In this document: piece by piece, positions 19,291 to 32,069 of the stretch | Layout: each line of letters opens with the position of its first letter | Position numbering within the stretch: the first letter of the stretch is position 1 | NCBI GenBank assembly: GCA_029204225.1 | Contig: CM055093.1 | Location: 18,005,041-18,069,040, forward strand | From: Diphasiastrum complanatum | Taxonomy: Eukaryota > Streptophyta > Lycopodiopsida > Lycopodiales > Lycopodiaceae | DNA: 64,000 nucleotides | Direction of reading: 5' to 3' | The notes under the pieces: generated by a model | Seen by the model: only the letters and a program-made list of their open reading frames with translations | Database searches by the model: none | Told to the model about the DNA's origin: nothing | Translations under genes and position numbers: made by a program

Positions 19291-20208
19291 ACTAAAGTAG
19301 ATGATGAATTACCAGATGCTGCATTATTCTATGTAGAAGCAGTACCTGAGTGGACAGTGGATATTGTTGAGTACCTGATGCTAGGACAACCGAATGACTC
19401 TCTGACAAAAGTACAGAAGATCCAATTGATTCATAAAGCTCAACCTTATCAATTGATTGTAGGACAATTGTATCATCATGGATCAGACAATATTCTACGT
19501 AGATGTGTGTTACCGCATGAAATACCAGATTTAATTATGTTTTCACATGATGGCATGGGCGGAGGACACTTCTCTACAAATATTACTAGCACAAACTTTT
19601 GCAATCAGGTTGTTGGTGGCCTACGCTTCATAAGGACACAAAAAATTATATTCAGACATGTGAAGTTTTCCAACAAGCACGATGGCCTACCAGACAGAAT
19701 TATGAACCCTCGCATCTGATTTTATTGCAAGCATCGTTTGAAAAATGGGGACTAGATTATGTTGGTCCTATTCATCTTGTCGTGCAAGGATCTCAGGCCC
19801 GAATATATGACCAAGTGGGTTAAAGCCAAAGCTGTCAAAGTTGTTGATGCGAAATCTATGGCCAAGTTTCTCTATGAAAATATTATAATCAGATTTGGAT
19901 GTCCGATCGAGATTGTCAGTGACCGGGGTACACATTTTGTCAATCAAACAATAAAGTATTTACTGGAAGATTTTTTTGTTATACACAGATTTAGCACTCC
20001 TTAGTATCTCAGAGGGAATGGCCAAGCTAAATCTTCCAGTAAAATTCTCTGCACTATTATGACGAAGACAATTGAAGCGAGTCAGTCTGATTGGAAACAT
20101 AAACTATATGCAGCATGGTGGGCATTCAGAACTGCTTACAAAAATAGTACAAATCAAACACCCTTTCAACTAGTTTATGGTCAAGATGTTGTCATGCCGA
20201 TTGAATTT
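19291..20208 (+). pseudogene. Gypsy integrase, 3'-truncated
   Basis: The HHCC region is present in pieces (SHDGMGGGHFS, then WWPTLHKDTKNYIQTCEVFQ with two residues C in the zinc site), followed by the core: WGLDYVGPIHL (first Asp), IEIVSDRGTHFVNQ (second Asp) and RGNGQAKSS near 20014 where the catalytic Glu is normally found (GNGQAE), here Lys. Several frameshifts and a TAG at 20002-20004 interrupt it. The sequence stops after VVMPIEF at about 20208, losing the C-terminal domain. Confidence 0.8.
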
Positions 20209-20820
20209 TTATTCTTTTGTTGATGTAGTGAGTGCTTTATACTCGGCCTCACAAGAAGAAAGAGAGATAGTATCTTGCTTTTGGAAAGCCAACATATGAG
20301 ATTAATATCACTAGCAACAAACTTGATATACATGGAAGGATCATAGTCATTAAGAGTGAATCCTAGTGAGATAAGAAAAGAGTTGAGTCTTTCATACCAA
20401 GATCTTGGTGCTTGCTTGAGTTCATAAAGACTCTTGAAAAGCAAGAACACTTTTGATTCATCCTTGATGAATCCTTGAGGTGGTTTCATGTAAATTTCCT
20501 CTTGAAGATAACCATTGAGAAATGCATTGGAAACATCCAATTGGAACACCTTCCACCTGAAATAGATAGCAAGAGATATAAAAATGCTTATTGTCACCAT
20601 CTTTCCCACGGGTGCAAAGGTCTCTTCATAATCAAGTCCATAGATTTGAGCAAATCCCTTGGCACATAATCTTGCCTTGTACTTGTTGATAGTACCATCT
20701 TCATTGTACTTGATTAGAAACACCCACTTGGATCCAATTATATGCTTGTTGGATAGAGAATTCACAAGCTCCCAAGTGTTGTTGATGATCAAGGCTTCAT
20801 ATTCTTGCTTCATGGCATCA
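20209..20820 (-). pseudogene. Copia RT N-terminal half joined to an RNase H scrap, minus strand
   Basis: On the minus strand, RT starts with MKQEYEALIINNTWELVNS, then SKWVFLIKYNEDG, ARLCAKGFAQIYGLDYEETF, FQLDVSNAFLNGYLQEEIYM (catalytic Asp) and YELKQAPRSWYERLN. After about 20292 the frame jumps straight to the RNase H motif DTISLSSCEAEYKAL (one base out of frame), so the YVDD region and the rest of RT are deleted. This is the only substantial Copia RT in the window and belongs to a different family from the RT-lacking element. Confidence 0.85.
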
Positions 20821-21720
20821 TATCACTCCTTGGTATTGAGTGCCTCTTCAACATCCTTTGGCTCTTCATGTGAGATGAAATACGCAAAGTTGGTGGAATC
20901 AAGCTCCACTTGCTTGCCTTTGTCGACATAAGAAAGCCTCTTAGGTTGGGATCTCTCTCTTGATGTCCTCCTAGGTGTGTAAACCCGAGGAGACTCCTCC
21001 TCAAATCTCGACCCCAACAAGTCTTAATGGCCTTCAATAGGCATGATAGATGATAGATCTTGAGGTGACTTGATCTTGGCCCCTTCAAATGATGGATGCT
21101 GATCTTCATGGAATATAACATCTCCACTTTCAATCACTTGAGAAGTAGAGAGCACAATTACTCTATAAGCCTTTTCGGTGGATAAATATCCAACCATGAT
21201 CCCTTTGCAAGAGCATGGATCCTCCTTCTTCCTTGTTTCCAAGGGAATATGTGCAAAGCAAATAGTGCCAAATACTCTAAGATGATCAACCTTAGGCTTC
21301 TTTGTGAATAAGATCTCATATGGTGTCCCTCCTCCAAGAGCAAGATGTGGGAGCCTATTGCAAAAATAATTTTCACAATTTATAGCCTCTCCCCAAAAGT
21401 CTTTAGGCAAAGATGCCTCAATCCTTATAGCTTTTGCACATTCACATAAGGATCTATTCTTCCTCTCGGCCACTCCATTTTGAGATGGTGAGTAAGCAGA
21501 AGAAAACTCCCTCTTTATACCTTCTTGCTCACAATAGTCATGGAATTTGTTGGAGATATACTCTCCTCCTCCATCACACCTCAAGCCTTGATCTTAAATG
21601 AGAATTGTTTCTCAACATATGCTTTTAATATACCTTGTAAGTGGTCATACACCAAAGATTTAGAAGAAAGAAGATATAGCCATGTATATCTTGATCAAAC
21701 AAGCATGATAGAGTCAAAAG
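20821..21720 (-). pseudogene. Copia integrase, minus strand, N-terminally truncated
   Basis: From about 21717 leftwards: SRYTWLYLLSSKS (after the first catalytic Asp), RCDGGGEYISNKFHDYCEQE (second Asp) and SPSQNGVAERKNRSLCE (catalytic Glu), then FGTICFAHIPLETR and KGIMVGYLSTEKAYRV. The post-core linker PRRTSRERSQPKRLSY follows at 20823-21020 in a second frame. At least two frameshifts (near 21022 and 21590) break it. The GAG-pre-integrase region and everything upstream are missing. Confidence 0.85.
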
Positions 21721-21975
21721 TAAAAGTGTCCAACCAGGTTGGGTGCCCTACCCACCTTGATTCAATTGATTATAACTTTTTATTGGGAGATCCAATCTCT
21801 ATGAAATCAATTGCTACACAAGCTAGCACAAATAGCTTAGAAACTAGCTTTTAAGCTTTATATTTGGATCAAACATGGAAGACAACCACCCAATTTCAAT
21901 CTAGTATTGATCTGAAGTGCATAAGCTTTGATTAGAAGATCATTCACACAGTTAGGGCATTCCCACATATGTAAA
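21721..21975. repeat. Copia leader and LTR scraps in rearranged order
   Basis: 21721-21895 resembles the leader at 35740-35925 in the same plus-strand direction (CAAGCATG...GGTGCCCTACC...). 21897-21975 resembles the 3' part of the LTR at 3700-3780 (CAATCTAGTATTGATCT). In an intact element these would be separated by the PBS and face each other differently, so this is a recombination scar between two elements. Confidence 0.5.
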
Positions 21976-22473
21976 ACCTACAAAAATAGATCCATAACAT
22001 CATTGCCAATTACCTCTCCTTGGATGCTCTTGACTAGCTTCAAATTGCCAACTTCATTTTTGCCTTGTTGAAGCCCTTTGAGATTAGCCTCTTGATCATC
22101 AAGGTCATTGAGCAAAATTTGTTTTCCAGATCCATTACTTGTTGTAAAAACATGAAAACATTCAGTAGCTTTCTTGTCCTTAGGTAATTCCATCAATCTC
22201 CATGTTCCATTCTTCATAAGAGCTTGACTCAAGATCCATTGCTTGGATCCACTCCTCTTCTTTCCTTGCTTCACCTAAACCTTTAGGTTCATCAAAAAAG
22301 GTTAGAAAAGAAACATAATTTCTAGAAACTACTTGCTTACCCTTTTCATCATATGTGAGCCTTGAAGTTACTTGTCTTTCCCTTGATGTTCTCCTTGGCT
22401 TTTGACTTGATCAAGGTCCATCATCGTCACCATATAAAGTAGGATCATTTACATCAATATCAAGAATGTTAAA
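21976..22473 (-). pseudogene. Copia junction into the RT-replacing module, minus strand
   Basis: This copy shows the join best. A normal pre-RT sequence (KPRRTSRERQV, EEEWIQAMDLES) leads into LMKNGTWRLMELPKDKKATEC, the usual start of Copia RT, and then directly into SNGSGKQILLNDLDDQ, VGNLKLVKSIQGEVIGNDVM and DLFL, the beginning of the module. No further RT motif occurs. Frameshifts near 22270 and 22440 and a stop near 22409 break the frame. The module is cut after about 45 codons by the junction at 21976. Confidence 0.75.
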
Positions 22474-23670
22474 TCAATCCACATCATCATCAATAATGCT
22501 TGAAGATACTTTTGGAATATACTCCTCATAAAAAATGACATCTCTACCAACAATCATTTTGTTAGTAGAAGGAATGTAAACCATGTAGGCTCTACTCACT
22601 TCACTATATCCAACAAAAATACCTCTCCTTGAAGATGGATCCTCCTTGGTCCTATCATCAAGATTAATGTTGAAATAGAATGTGCCTGCAAAAGTTCTTA
22701 GAAAGTTGACACTCGGCCTCCTCTTGAATAGCATCTCAAAAGGTGACCTTCCATCCAAAATAGCACTCGGCCACCTATTGCACAAGAAATTGGCACACAA
22801 TAAAGCTTGATCCCAAAATGGTTTATCAAGATTAGCAACTAACCTTATGGCTTTAGCACTTTCACATAAAGTCCTATTCTTCCTTTCAATCACTCCATTT
22901 TGTTGTGGGGTCCTTGATGCTGTATACTCTCTCTTGATCCCATGCTCATCACAAAAGGCCTTGAACTTGGTAGATATGTACTCACCACCATTGTCACTCC
23001 TTAAGCACTTGATCCTTGTGGAAAATTGGTTTTCCCTTGCATTCTTGAACTGAACAAAGACATTATACACTTCATCTTTGCTCTTTAGTAGATAGATCCA
23101 GCAAAATCTAGTAAAATCATCAATGAAAGCTACATACATCTTAGCTCCACTATTGCTAATTGTAGTAAATCCATGAATATCCGAATGTACAAGTTTAAAA
23201 GGCTTTGTAGATCTAGATGTAAACCTAGAATAAGGTAGTCTATGTGACTTAGACAGACCACAAGACTCACAAACATGATTGATGCCACTTAAGGAACTTG
23301 GAAGACCTATCACAACCTTCTTTCTAGCCATTACCTTCAATGACTTGAAGTTGAGGTGTCCCATCCTTTTATGCCAAACCTCTTGAATAAGTATTTGCTC
23401 TCTTGCAACACATCCAACTTGGCTAGCAATAACACAAGCATCTAGTTTGAGCAGTTTATGTTGCCTTTTACCTTTTCCAATCAAGACATCCCTCCTTTTG
23501 ATCAAACAAGCATCTCCATCAAACTCCGCCTTGAGGCCCTTACTTAGCATTTGACTCACACTAAGCAAATTCTTGGTAATAGATGGAATAAACAAGAGGT
23601 CCTCCAAATGAACATTCCTATTTGTAGAGAGAGAGAAATAGGAACTATGCCAATCTCTTTGATTGCACAC
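22474..23670 (-). pseudogene. Copia pre-integrase and integrase, largely open, minus strand
   Basis: A 398-codon open frame closely similar to residues ~350-750 of the 9377 polyprotein. It has VWHKRMGHLNFKSLKVM with CESCGLSKSHRLPY (zinc site), VHSDIHGFTT, DDFTRFCWIYLLKSKDE, LRSDNGGEYISTKF and QNGVIERKNRTLCE. The catalytic Asp-Asp-Glu set is intact. The post-core RTFAGTFYFN replaces RTFGCTCYVN. Upstream gag/protease and downstream module are in other frames, so only this part is open. Confidence 0.85.
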
Positions 23671-24355
23671 TCACCATCATTGGTCGTGTAGATCACCCTC
23701 TTGTCATCTCCATATGCCAACAAAGAATTGAAGTACTCTTTGTAAAAAGTCATGTGTGAACTTGCTCCACTATCAATCAACCATGGATCTAGATCAACAT
23801 CATTAGCAAGCATACATGAAGAAATCACAAAAGCATCATCATTTGCATCTTGAACATCCAAACCATCCTCATCAAGAGTAAGATTACCTTGCTTGTCTCC
23901 TTAATCTCTCTTCTTCTTATAGCACTCACTTGCAAAGTGTCCTTTGATGCCACAATAGAAGCACTTTATTTTTGATCTATCATTCTTTTTGCCACTTGAA
24001 GAAGCATCCACTTGATCTTTCCCTTTAGACCAGTTACTTTTGCTTTTGCCCTTGAATTTGCCCTTTGTGAACATAGCCTCCTCTTGAAGTGTCGATGTAG
24101 ATCCATTTCTTGCTTGAACCCTATATTCTTTATTGATCAAGATCTCTTGAAGATCCATCAAACTTGGCAAAGTCTTTTGAATAGCAAAACTTTGAACAAT
24201 ATTAGCATGAGCATCCAACAATTCATTAAGAATAACTTGAACAAGCTCTCATCAATGCAAGCCAACTCATCATTCAATGATTTCATCCTCAAAATAAAAG
24301 TATTTGGACTTTCTTCACTCTTTTGCAAATAAGAAAAGATTTGTCTTCTTAGAGT
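23556..24355 (-). pseudogene. Copia gag and protease, frameshifted, minus strand
   Basis: Gag frames 24158-24409 and 23901-24221 are joined by a small deletion near 24240 (the ESIKEGELIQ segment is damaged). They carry KGKFKGKSKSNWSKGKDQ and the knuckle CFYCGIKGHFASEC. A stop near 23902 replaces Gln (CAA to TAA by comparison with the 9377 copy). The protease frame 23556-23861 has WLIDSGASSHMTF. A further frameshift near 23640 separates it from integrase. Confidence 0.82.
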
Positions 24356-25100
<745 letters not shown>

Positions 25101-25215
25101 GATAGTAAATCATCTTTGAAGGATGCTATCTTCATAAAAAAAAAATCTGAAAGTATCATTTGGCTTATCTTTACAAAATCAAATTTCTGATATATTGAAT
25201 CTTTATTAAATATCT

Positions 25216-25445
25216 CTTATAATTTGTGATTTCTTGGATTTCGGTTTGGGATTTGGGATCTGGGGTTTGGGACATAGGGTTTGGATTTTGGATCATAGTG
25301 TTTGAGTTTGGGATTTCAAGTTTGGGACATAGGGATTAGAGTTTAGGGAGGATATAGAATTTAGTATTTGGGATTTAGAGTTTAGGCTAAAGGAAATAAG
25401 ATTTCAGGTTTAGGGTTTAGGGTTGTAGATTTGAGATTTAGTGTA
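25216..25445 (+). repeat. Degenerate TTTAGGG-like interstitial repeat
   Basis: Successive variants of TTTGGGATT, GGTTTGGGACATAGGG and finally TTTAGGGTTTAGGG (25409-25422) resemble the Arabidopsis-type telomere repeat. Only the last two units are exact. It is probably a decayed interstitial tract or a simple G/T-rich drift. Confidence 0.4.
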
Positions 25446-28400
25446 AAGACCCTAAAGGATTGCCCCTAAGATGAGGATAGGAGAACACAATAAGAGAGAC
25501 AGTGGAGCCAAACCGCCCAACCAAATCTAGATCAAACCTAGATCTAGCCCCCGAGCCATGCCATGTGAAGCAAGAGGAGAAGAGAGAAACTGGTAACCTA
25601 AAACCCAATATGTCAACGGGAGAATCCCTACCTCATTATATAGAGAGAAGTGCCTTGTGCATGAAACCATGCAACTCCCAGGTCAACTATAAATAGATCA
25701 CATCTCTTTATGAAGTCCTCTTGCCTATATCTGTCACACGTATATGCAATACTCCATATGTCTCAATTAGAGTGTCTAGGTCCTCTCAAGGTAATTAGTC
25801 ACAAACTGGCCTTGACATGAAATTAAATCATGACGTGATCAACAATCTCGAATACTAGAAGGCCGATCTACCATATTAGGACTATTCCAGGTCCTTAACC
25901 AAATATGGCCATGACATTCTGCCCTCCTTATAGTGCTTCTATTCTTAGAAGCTCTTTGAAACATGAAAGAATTACAAAGACAGTCCCTTAAACTTTCAAT
26001 AATAACCGAAAAAATTATTATTCTTAGTCTGACTTTCATATAATCAAACAAGTACTCAGAGATAAACCTATTTCCAATCGTTAATTCTCTGTTCTGGAGT
26101 ACAAACTCTGGTTTGAAAAGTATACTAAGAGATATATTTTCTCAACTATGTTACACTCAACACAAGTTAGTAATATCACCTTCATGTAAAACACTTACAT
26201 GAACCAACTAAGTGAAATATTACCTAACTTAGGAGGTTAAAGTTAAAAAAATAATAATAATTACAGTCTGAAATTATCCACAATCTTTGGCAGACAACTC
26301 AAAAAACTTCCAAGTACAACTATCCTTAGAATCCAATTCTAAGATATGATAATTCATTCAACTAGAATCTCTAGGAGAATCATTAAGATATAGAATGAGT
26401 AAAACCCTAGATATTTTTTTGAGTTAAAGACTCCTGTTTCTAGCACCAAATGTAAGAAAATAACTTAGTAGACTTGTTTGTCTCCTAAGATAACTAGAGA
26501 TCCAATCAAATGAAGAATTGTACTCAAGCATCTACAGACCATAAACTGTAACAGAATAGCATCCACTAGATAAATAAAATAATTTCTGTGAGATCCATAG
26601 GTTCTCAAAAAAATACTAGAGTAGAGAGATTCAAAACACTGATTCAAAAATACTAGAGTAGAGATATTCAAAACACTGATTCGAATTCTTACTCAATATT
26701 AATCATCACACTTAAGAATCATCCCAATTCCGTATAATCCTCTAGCAATAATTAAGCATCTATTTATGATCCATCAATCATAAATATTCAGATTTGTATG
26801 ATTCATGAATCATAATTTTCTGAAATCCAAAACCATAATCATTGACAAGATACTGGAGTATATGTCCAACATAACTCAAGAAAAGTAAGAATCATTTAAA
26901 ATCTTTCCACTAAGAAAATTTTGGATTTAGGAATATTTGTTAAACATGATTCTTTAACTGAAGTGCAAGATTTAAGTTCTATAAACCACTGGTAATTAAA
27001 GACTGAACGCATACCAAAATGACAACCATCTTCAACTAGAAAAAACTTTAGATTACAATCTAAAATCTAATCTAGATACCCAATTAAAGTTCTGCTGAAT
27101 ATCAATTCAGTTATTATTTTGAGATTCATTATGATTCGTTATCCGATTGAGCACTCTGGGATAAAATCACTAATGAGCTGAGTTTATTCCTTAGTAAGGA
27201 ATACTCTATCCCAAGAATACTACATATCCAATGCACATAATTTTAACTGATGAATCCAAATCATTCACTAATCATGCGTCTTACAAGCAATATAAAATAA
27301 AACTATTAGTTTCTGATGAATCCTCATCACATTGATCATTTTACCAATTAACTTCATCTTGGAGTAATAAACTACTCAAGTTAATTGCCAGTGATTCAGC
27401 AATCTCAAATGTCTAGGTGTAGATCTTAATTATACTAGCATAACACCCCATTTAGATCCTTATCCAAATCATTTATTAGTTAACCCATAAACCTTCCATA
27501 GAAATATCTGTTAACTCTGCAAGTATCTGTCAAAACAATACTTGATCGTATGTTCATATTCACCGACTAGGTTAAATGCACCAAATAAGCCTAGTAACCA
27601 GGAATACATAGTAGACTCATACAAGATTAATTGTGCACATATGTGAATAATCTCACTATGACCTAGTACATAAACACATTTTTATCTAACAAATTCCTCC
27701 AAAATCCACATATATTACTCACATATCTCACTGAGATCTTGTAACCTAGCTACAAAAGATTTTTTTATTTCTCATGAGTAAATAACATATCCAGAAAATC
27801 TCTGAGATGAATAACATTCACTCTCAGCAGTTTTCCAATCCAACTTACCTTCTAATTACATAATTTCTTCCACTCAATCAACCAACCCCTCACTGATCCT
27901 AGTACTAAAACTAAGATTAGGTTGATCCAATACAGAACTCTCAGACTTAAATTCTGATCAAACTTACTTCTATTCCAACCAACTTGGAACTAGTAACCTT
28001 TGACCTTTCACTGTACTACTTATAGATAATAATTCAAATATCAAACATATTCTAGTTCTAGATTGTCCACACAATCCCTAGAGAATTTCTCTTATTTGAA
28101 AAATTCCAATTAGGTATCTTACTCTGAATCTATCTGAAATTACTTTCAAACCCAATCTCATTTCTATACCACAGTTGGTTCTCTTTCGAAAATTATGCAA
28201 CCCACAGATTCTCAAATAGAATTTTATCCCACCACTTCACCTTTCCTTTTAAAGAAATTATCAATTTCTATAAAAGTTAACTAGAAAGATGACATATGAA
28301 ATTATCCAAATCCAAGAAAAATCAGTAATAAGTGCATTCCAATAAAGGATTCACTCTATTACAAACATGAATTTTTCTTCAAATATTTTTCCAACCCGAG

Positions 28401-30100
28401 TGACAGAAACTATCATTCTATCAAAATCCATTTATGCAAAAAGAGATATTCTATGTATATAATGAGATACTACATTGGGATCTAGATTAAACCTCAAATT
28501 TTTTTAAAATACTCCACATTTGATCAAACGGTTTATTTTCCATATCACGACTAGGTACTAAAACACACCACTAATCATCTTTATAGTCCTAGAATTCTCT
28601 TTCCAAAATTACTGATGTCCCATACCATCAGCTTTTCCTTCTAGAAAACCCTTAATCGCCTTATCTGAAATTCTAGAAATCCACTAATTATCTAGCTGTC
28701 CTATAATCCATATAGGATATTATCTCTTGTTTACAAAACATGGTTCAATATTACATTCTGATCTTTTTTGGTTAATGATAAACTTTGAATCCCCCTGGAT
28801 CCAAGAGCATTAACTCTAGGGACAAGCTTCTATCAATTAACAGATCCAATATAATCCATGTATCAGATTCTACTTCAAACATCACAACACATCCAAAACT
28901 ATAGATAACTCAATGGTTACAAAAAAATAAGCTATGAATTTAATCTAGAAAATTAATATTTGGTATTAAGCAATTATTTACTGGGATTACCAAAATCCTA
29001 GTTACGAAATACATTTCCTGATCACACTTACTACCACTGATGTCTACTCTTCTTCCCTCCTTAGAAATTTCAATCATCTAAAAATCTATTTCAGCTAAGG
29101 TACTAAGAAGACGTAACAACTTAAAATCAATTACTGTAGGAAAAAAGTCTCAAACAATTTCATTTATATCCTATACCTAGGCTAAATAATTGATATACCA
29201 AAAATCATCTACTAGTATGAAAATACTACTAGTCTGATTTTTTGAATATAATTTACCATAGGATTTAACTGGAAATGAGATCAATTTTTTATTAATTCCT
29301 ATTATTATGATTTTTCCAATAAAATTGGACTGTTCTCCTTTTTCACTTACTGGCTTAAGAATTACTTCATTAAAGTTATCTATAATTAATGGAAAATAAC
29401 ATTTGAATTAGGGTACTTTCTACACTGTATTCACTCCAAATAATTTTGTCGAATAAAGAATTACCTCCAAATACCATGAATTTTCCTCTATTAATTATTT
29501 AACAAGTATCTCAAAAGCTTTGGTTTGTTCAATTTTAATGACTAAAATCATCAAAACCACAATAATGAACTGATCGATGTTCCACCGATTTGAAAAGGAG
29601 AAAATTAAAAAAACACGATTTAACTCCATTTACTGGGAGTACCAATACTCTAGAGTTAATTGGTTTAAATAGCATCGTACCAACAAATCGAAATCCTAGA
29701 CCGGGTCTATGCCTGAGAACCATACCACTCTTCCTTTTATGTCAAAATCGGCTTAAAAAATTCATTTTCCAAACCGATTATTACAGCTTAACCAAAGGCC
29801 CAACAGTACTAAAGGTCCAATTTTTTCTGGGTTAGCAAAAGTCAAAGTGGTAAAGTCCAAAAACATGCATACTATCCCTAGAGAAAGGAAATCCAAGTTC
29901 CTTCAACTCGATATACGGAAACAATATTTAACTCCAAGATTGAACTTTGACCATCCAACACCAAGAAACCGAAATTTTTATAACTGGGTGTTAGTAACTT
30001 GAACTTCCGGAGTTGATCTAAAAAACCCATTTCGAACCAACTCAAAGTTACTAAATGTCAAAATCTCTTCATAGTAGCATGTAATTGTATTGATGCAAAC
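25446..30100. other. Decayed AT-rich region without recognisable genes
   Basis: No ORF over 85 codons and none with a recognisable motif on either strand. A PBS-like signal on the minus strand (26433-26450, reads TTTGGTGCTAGAAACAGG) next to TGTAAG at 26451 hints at a very old LTR element. A 37-bp unit is tandemly duplicated at 26609-26645 and 26646-26682 with one mismatch. Otherwise I see nothing definable. Confidence 0.5.
26609..26682. repeat. 37-bp tandem duplication, two copies
   Basis: Unit 1 is 26609-26645 and unit 2 is 26646-26682; they differ at one base (GAGAGATT versus GAGATATT). Confidence 0.85.
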
Positions 30101-30689
30101 AGCCAAGCAATTATCCAAATTGCTGACCATCCTCATGCACCAATCTTCTTTGAACACCTTGTACATGCATGCTAAAAAGCCCAAAAATAAGATTTAAAAA
30201 AAAACAAAAAGGCCATGGGTTTACAAGAAGAAAGGGCAAAACCCTAAATTCCTCACAGCCACCACTCGTCCACGCTCCAGAAGGCATCACATCAACCTCT
30301 TCCACATAGCTTTCTGCATTGACAAAAAACTCGCTGCCTCAACAGGCTCGCATGTTGCTCGGGATTCAATTACATAGTAACACTGGTTGGAACTGATCGC
30401 CGCTAGAGCTGCACTCCCGCTTCACATTTCCTTCCAAATTTTCACCTATGGATTGCAATGCAACCATGAGAAAGGTACCGAAACATGCATTGTTCTGCTA
30501 AAACTATTTCGAGATCCTCACATCTAGAAAGCGCGCATACACTGATCCAAGTGCATGGAGAGATCTATGATGAAGTGAGTACTTTCAGAGCATTAGCATG
30601 ACTAAGGTACTTATGGCAGCCAAAAATAACAACAAATAGGGTGCCCAACAATAGCCTACCACTTTTGGAAACCGCTTAAGATCATACAC
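30101..30689. other. Unassigned, slightly GC-richer stretch
   Basis: Contains an 'AAAACCCTAAATTCCTCACAG'-style segment and minus-strand ORFs of 64-68 codons without motifs. It could be promoter or 5' end debris of a repeat. I see no gene I can support. Confidence 0.3.
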
Positions 30690-31097
30690 AAAAGCTTGAA
30701 GACAATACACAAGACAATGCTCTCAATGGAGGAAGAAACAATGACAATGATCTATTGATCTCAATGAATCATACAATAGGTTTTTCCAACTATTCTCCAC
30801 AAATTTCAGTCTAATATAGGTGAGAGAGATGACTCTTGCTCCTCTCTCTAGAATGTAGGACCCAGGTTTAGGACACCAGTAGCCTAAAATAGCCAATTTT
30901 GGCCTATATGTCCAAATAACATGATTTTGGTGTCATTTCGAAGGTCCTAAAGTTTGAGACTTCTTCAATATGAAATATATACTAAAATAAAAGTATCTAG
31001 GCCTCTTACACACGTGTTAAAGGTTAGATCCAAAACTATGTGCCAAAAATACCAAATTTGGCCTAAAACTAGCTAGGAAATGTTGACAATTTTCACA
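30690..31097 (-). repeat. Copia 3' LTR, minus strand (left edge uncertain)
   Basis: The right edge at 31097 (CACA) is fixed by the polypurine tract and polyprotein end GAAGAGGGAG and EEGV immediately to the right. Read leftwards it starts TGTGAAAATTGTCAAC, related to the LTR at 41927-42587. A GAGAGAGGAGCAAGAGTCATC segment near 30840 matches the R region of the 8141 LTR. The left boundary could not be placed. Confidence 0.6.
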
Positions 31098-31564
31098 CTC
31101 CCTCTTCAACTTTACTTGCTAGTTTTACAACACTACTTTGATCTAATTTAAGAATGATTTCCATCTTAAGGATAGATCTCCTCTCAATAATCCTAATATG
31201 TACAAAACAATAAACTTCATAATTGATATAGATAATTGTGTCCATATTGGATGTTTCACTATTTATTACATCAATTTCACATTTCAAGATGAAACTAGTA
31301 CATGAAGAATAGCATAAAATGGGAATGGAATGATTCCTCCATGTTTCCACCTTTGATATCTCTGTAAAACAACAACAAACATGTAACAAATGAAAGTGAT
31401 GAATGATTTCTTGCATGTCTTCTCCATATTTCACTTCTTGTGAAGTGTATGTGTTGAAATCCACCATGAATGAGCCTTCATTGCCTCCTTTCCATGAAGA
31501 ACCATCAAGCCTTGGAAATCCATGAGTAAAAGAGTACAAAAATGATGCTAAGCCAGCTCCATAA
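31098..31564 (-). pseudogene. RT-replacing module, third copy, ending in the Copia polyprotein terminus, minus strand
   Basis: An open frame of ~155 codons on the minus strand matches the last ~140 residues of the 9377 polyprotein at roughly half identity (SFTHGFPRLDGSSW, EDMQEIIHHFHLLHVCC, TIIYINYE, RIIERRSIL). Instead of a stop it continues to KLASKVEEGV, the normal last residues of this Copia family, so RNase H has been deleted precisely between module and terminus. Its upstream part is cut at 31564 by another element's LTR. The frame is kept open across large divergence. Confidence 0.7.
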
Positions 31565-31841
31565 TGTTTCAAATCAGAGCAAGCACATAAGCAATCACAC
31601 AGGAGAAGAGGAGACAGAGAACATCATAACCTGTATTTTATAGAAAGCACAATACAATGAGAGTAGTGAATGTGAGAGAGATAGAGAGGAGATTGTGTCC
31701 CCTCACATCTAACTACTTCACAAATAGACAGTTTCACAAAATAGCATGAGGCACATTAGGCCGATTTCTCTAAATATTAACATTTGGCACGCAGGCCCTT
31801 TACGAGTGAATAACCAAAGATGGATATTACTGATATTCTAA
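31565..31841 (-). repeat. Copia LTR of a second family, minus strand
   Basis: Matches 34022-34311 in reverse (shared TTTGAAACA end, ACAGGCTATGATGTTCTC, AAAGGGCC). A polypurine tract AGAGAGGGAG lies at 31843-31852 on the upstream side, so this is a 3' LTR of an element whose integrase remnant is at 32070-32412. Confidence 0.7.
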
Positions 31842-31852
31842 CTCCCTCTCTT

Positions 31853-32069
31853 AATGACAACTTTGGTTGAGCATTAATATCATGTCTATTGTTAGAGCAC
31901 AAGATCTCTATATTAGATTAAATGACTTTATTCCTCATCATCTTGTGTATATCAGGATCATTTTATTTCTCATGATTACATAGAATGACTACAGTCATTT
32001 GTCCTACCATGTAAAATCTATCATGTTATCATATACATCCAAGATGCTTCCAAGTGTAATTACTGTCTT
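31853..32069 (-). other. 3' remnant of Copia element between integrase and LTR
   Basis: About 220 bp between the polypurine tract and the integrase fragment, without recognisable RT or RNase H. Those domains appear deleted. Confidence 0.4.

Larger units (their letters stand above)
6147..20208 (+). mobile_element. Ty3/Gypsy (Athila/Tat-like) retrotransposon, 3'-truncated, with nested insertions
   Basis: The order is LTR (6147-6870), tRNA-Asp-type PBS, long leader, gag with CCHC knuckles, protease, RT, RNase H and integrase, all on the plus strand and broken by stops and frameshifts. A complete Copia (8141-14158) is inserted in gag and a TIR element (16693-17552) in pol. The 3' part of integrase, any extra ORF and the 3' LTR are missing; the element ends at about 20208 against a minus-strand Copia fragment. 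The Gypsy class follows from the RT-RNase H-integrase order. Confidence 0.8.
21976..24355 (-). mobile_element. Copia fragment of the RT-lacking family, minus strand
   Basis: Same order as 9377-12874, reversed: gag from a 5' truncation near 24355 (LTLRRQIFSYLQKSEESP), CCHC knuckle CFYCGIKGHFASEC, protease DSGA, pre-integrase and integrase, then the first part of the RT-replacing module ending near 21976. Both LTRs are missing. Both ends are junctions with unrelated repeats. Confidence 0.82.

Noticed and set aside
20209-21720. Same family as the RT-lacking Copia, hence its RT donor
   Set aside because: The integrase and RT differ clearly in sequence from the 9377 family, and its leader relates to the 36140 LTR family; a partnership cannot be claimed from this.
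25409-25422. Telomere or chromosome end
   Set aside because: Only two exact TTTAGGG units in a degenerate stretch, with retroelement sequence on both sides.
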